Assembly (NCBI GenBank): GCA_023392135.1
Contig: JAEVZQ010000318.1
Span: 1-5,152 of the forward strand
Reading direction: 5' to 3'
Length of the DNA: 5,152 bases
Source: Pseudomonadota bacterium
GTDB lineage: Bacteria; Pseudomonadota; Alphaproteobacteria; Rhizobiales; Hyphomicrobiaceae
Shown piece by piece: positions 4,746-5,152 of the stretch (within the stretch, counting starts at the first letter, position 1; each line of letters opens with the position of its first letter). The translations under genes were made by a program, and so were the position numbers. The notes beneath the pieces were generated by a model, which was not told where the DNA came from, did no database searches, and worked only from the letters and a program-made list of their open reading frames with translations.

Positions 4746-5152
4746 GTGGAGGGACAAAACCAGACCACCGATCCCCCCGAAACTTATGGCGATAACCTCG
4801 CTGGCCGCGTTGCGCGCTTCTTCGAGGCAATCGTCGAGTGGGCGGGACGCATCATGATGTTGCTGGTCTTTGCCATCGTCATGCTGGTCTCGACCAATGT
4901 CATCTTGCGATACCTGTTTGCGATCGGCCCGGTTTCGCTCCAGGAGCTCGAATGGCATCTGATGGTTCCAGTGGCGCTGATCGGCTGCGCCTATACGCTG
5001 CGCCATCACGGTCATGTTCGAGTCGACATCTTTTATGATGGCTTCAGCGGCCGTACACGCGCCGTCGTCAATCTGTTCAGCTCGGTCGGCCTCCTCGTCA
5101 CCTCCGTTCTGGTCGTCTGGCTCTCTCTCAACTTCGTCTATCAGGCCTATGC
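4746..5152 (+). CDS. dctQ: TRAP transporter small membrane subunit, DctQ family (5' part, runs off right edge)
   Basis: From the GTG at 4746 the frame is open for 135 codons to the window end. A strong GGAGG (4736-4740) sits 5 nt before the GTG, which decides the start. A hydrophilic N-terminus (about 1-33) is followed by membrane helices at about 36-58, 66-86 and 107-130; DctQ proteins have four, so the last lies beyond the edge. The DctQ signature is clear: STNVILRYLF (49-58), GPVSLQELEWHLMVPVALIG (61-80), CAYTLRHHGHVRVDIFYD (81-98). It joins the large DctM subunit in the inner membrane as part of a sodium-driven secondary importer fed by the DctP protein just upstream. It probably belongs to the dctP operon despite the 118-nt gap; dctM is expected next, outside the window. 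Confidence 0.92.
   Translation, partial: MEGQNQTTDPPETYGDNLAGRVARFFEAIVEWAGRIMMLLVFAIVMLVSTNVILRYLFAIGPVSLQELEWHLMVPVALIGCAYTLRHHGHVRVDIFYDGFSGRTRAVVNLFSSVGLLVTSVLVVWLSLNFVYQAY

Noticed and set aside
4683..5015. Minus-strand open frame of 110 codons opposite dctQ
   Set aside because: The plus-strand dctQ frame has the family signature, membrane helices and ribosome site; this one is its antisense shadow.

Overview
The window looks like a high-GC alphaproteobacterial chromosome segment, probably Hyphomicrobiales or a relative. Grounds: the codon use, the divergent bkd/Lrp arrangement, a patatin gene joined to a 3-hydroxybutyrate dehydrogenase remnant, and a TRAP transporter with a Tat-type binding protein. 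The genus cannot be settled from sequence alone. There is no tRNA, rRNA, CRISPR array or complete mobile element.

Layout, left to right. (1) 1-232, minus strand: the first 77 residues of the E1 alpha subunit of branched-chain 2-oxoacid dehydrogenase. It runs off the left edge. (2) 233-453: divergent control region. (3) 454-915, plus: an Lrp/AsnC regulator of the BkdR type. (4) 916-1191: non-coding, ending in a perfect 14-bp tandem duplication. (5) 1192-2244, plus: a complete patatin-like lipid acyl hydrolase. (6) 2262-2414: a broken 3-hydroxybutyrate dehydrogenase gene that keeps only its N-terminus. It is joined directly to (7) 2392-2520, a piece of the zinc-ribbon region of a large serine recombinase. 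(8) 2574-3266, minus: a GntR/FadR (FCD) regulator. (9) 3267-3538: divergent control region with a plausible promoter and inverted repeat. (10) 3539-4627, plus: a Tat-exported DctP binding protein resembling the 2-oxoacid binder TakP. (11) A hairpin at 4699-4725. (12) 4746-5152, plus: the start of the DctQ small membrane subunit, cut by the right edge.

How the parts fit. The left module is amino-acid catabolism: the Lrp regulator probably controls the divergent bkd operon, which oxidises the 2-oxoacids made from valine, leucine and isoleucine. The patatin/bdhA pair would be a lipid or polyhydroxybutyrate module, but its dehydrogenase is dead here. The right module is a solute importer under a local GntR regulator. 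Because the binding protein resembles a 2-oxoacid binder, the importer may bring in compounds related to the bkd substrates; this is inference.

The most informative point is the seam at about 2390-2575, where a truncated metabolic gene abuts a decayed recombinase fragment. It marks a past mobile-element event and probably a boundary between two chromosomal contexts. I found no convincing new biological system. The other items worth checking are the operator-like repeats around the gntR/dctP promoters.
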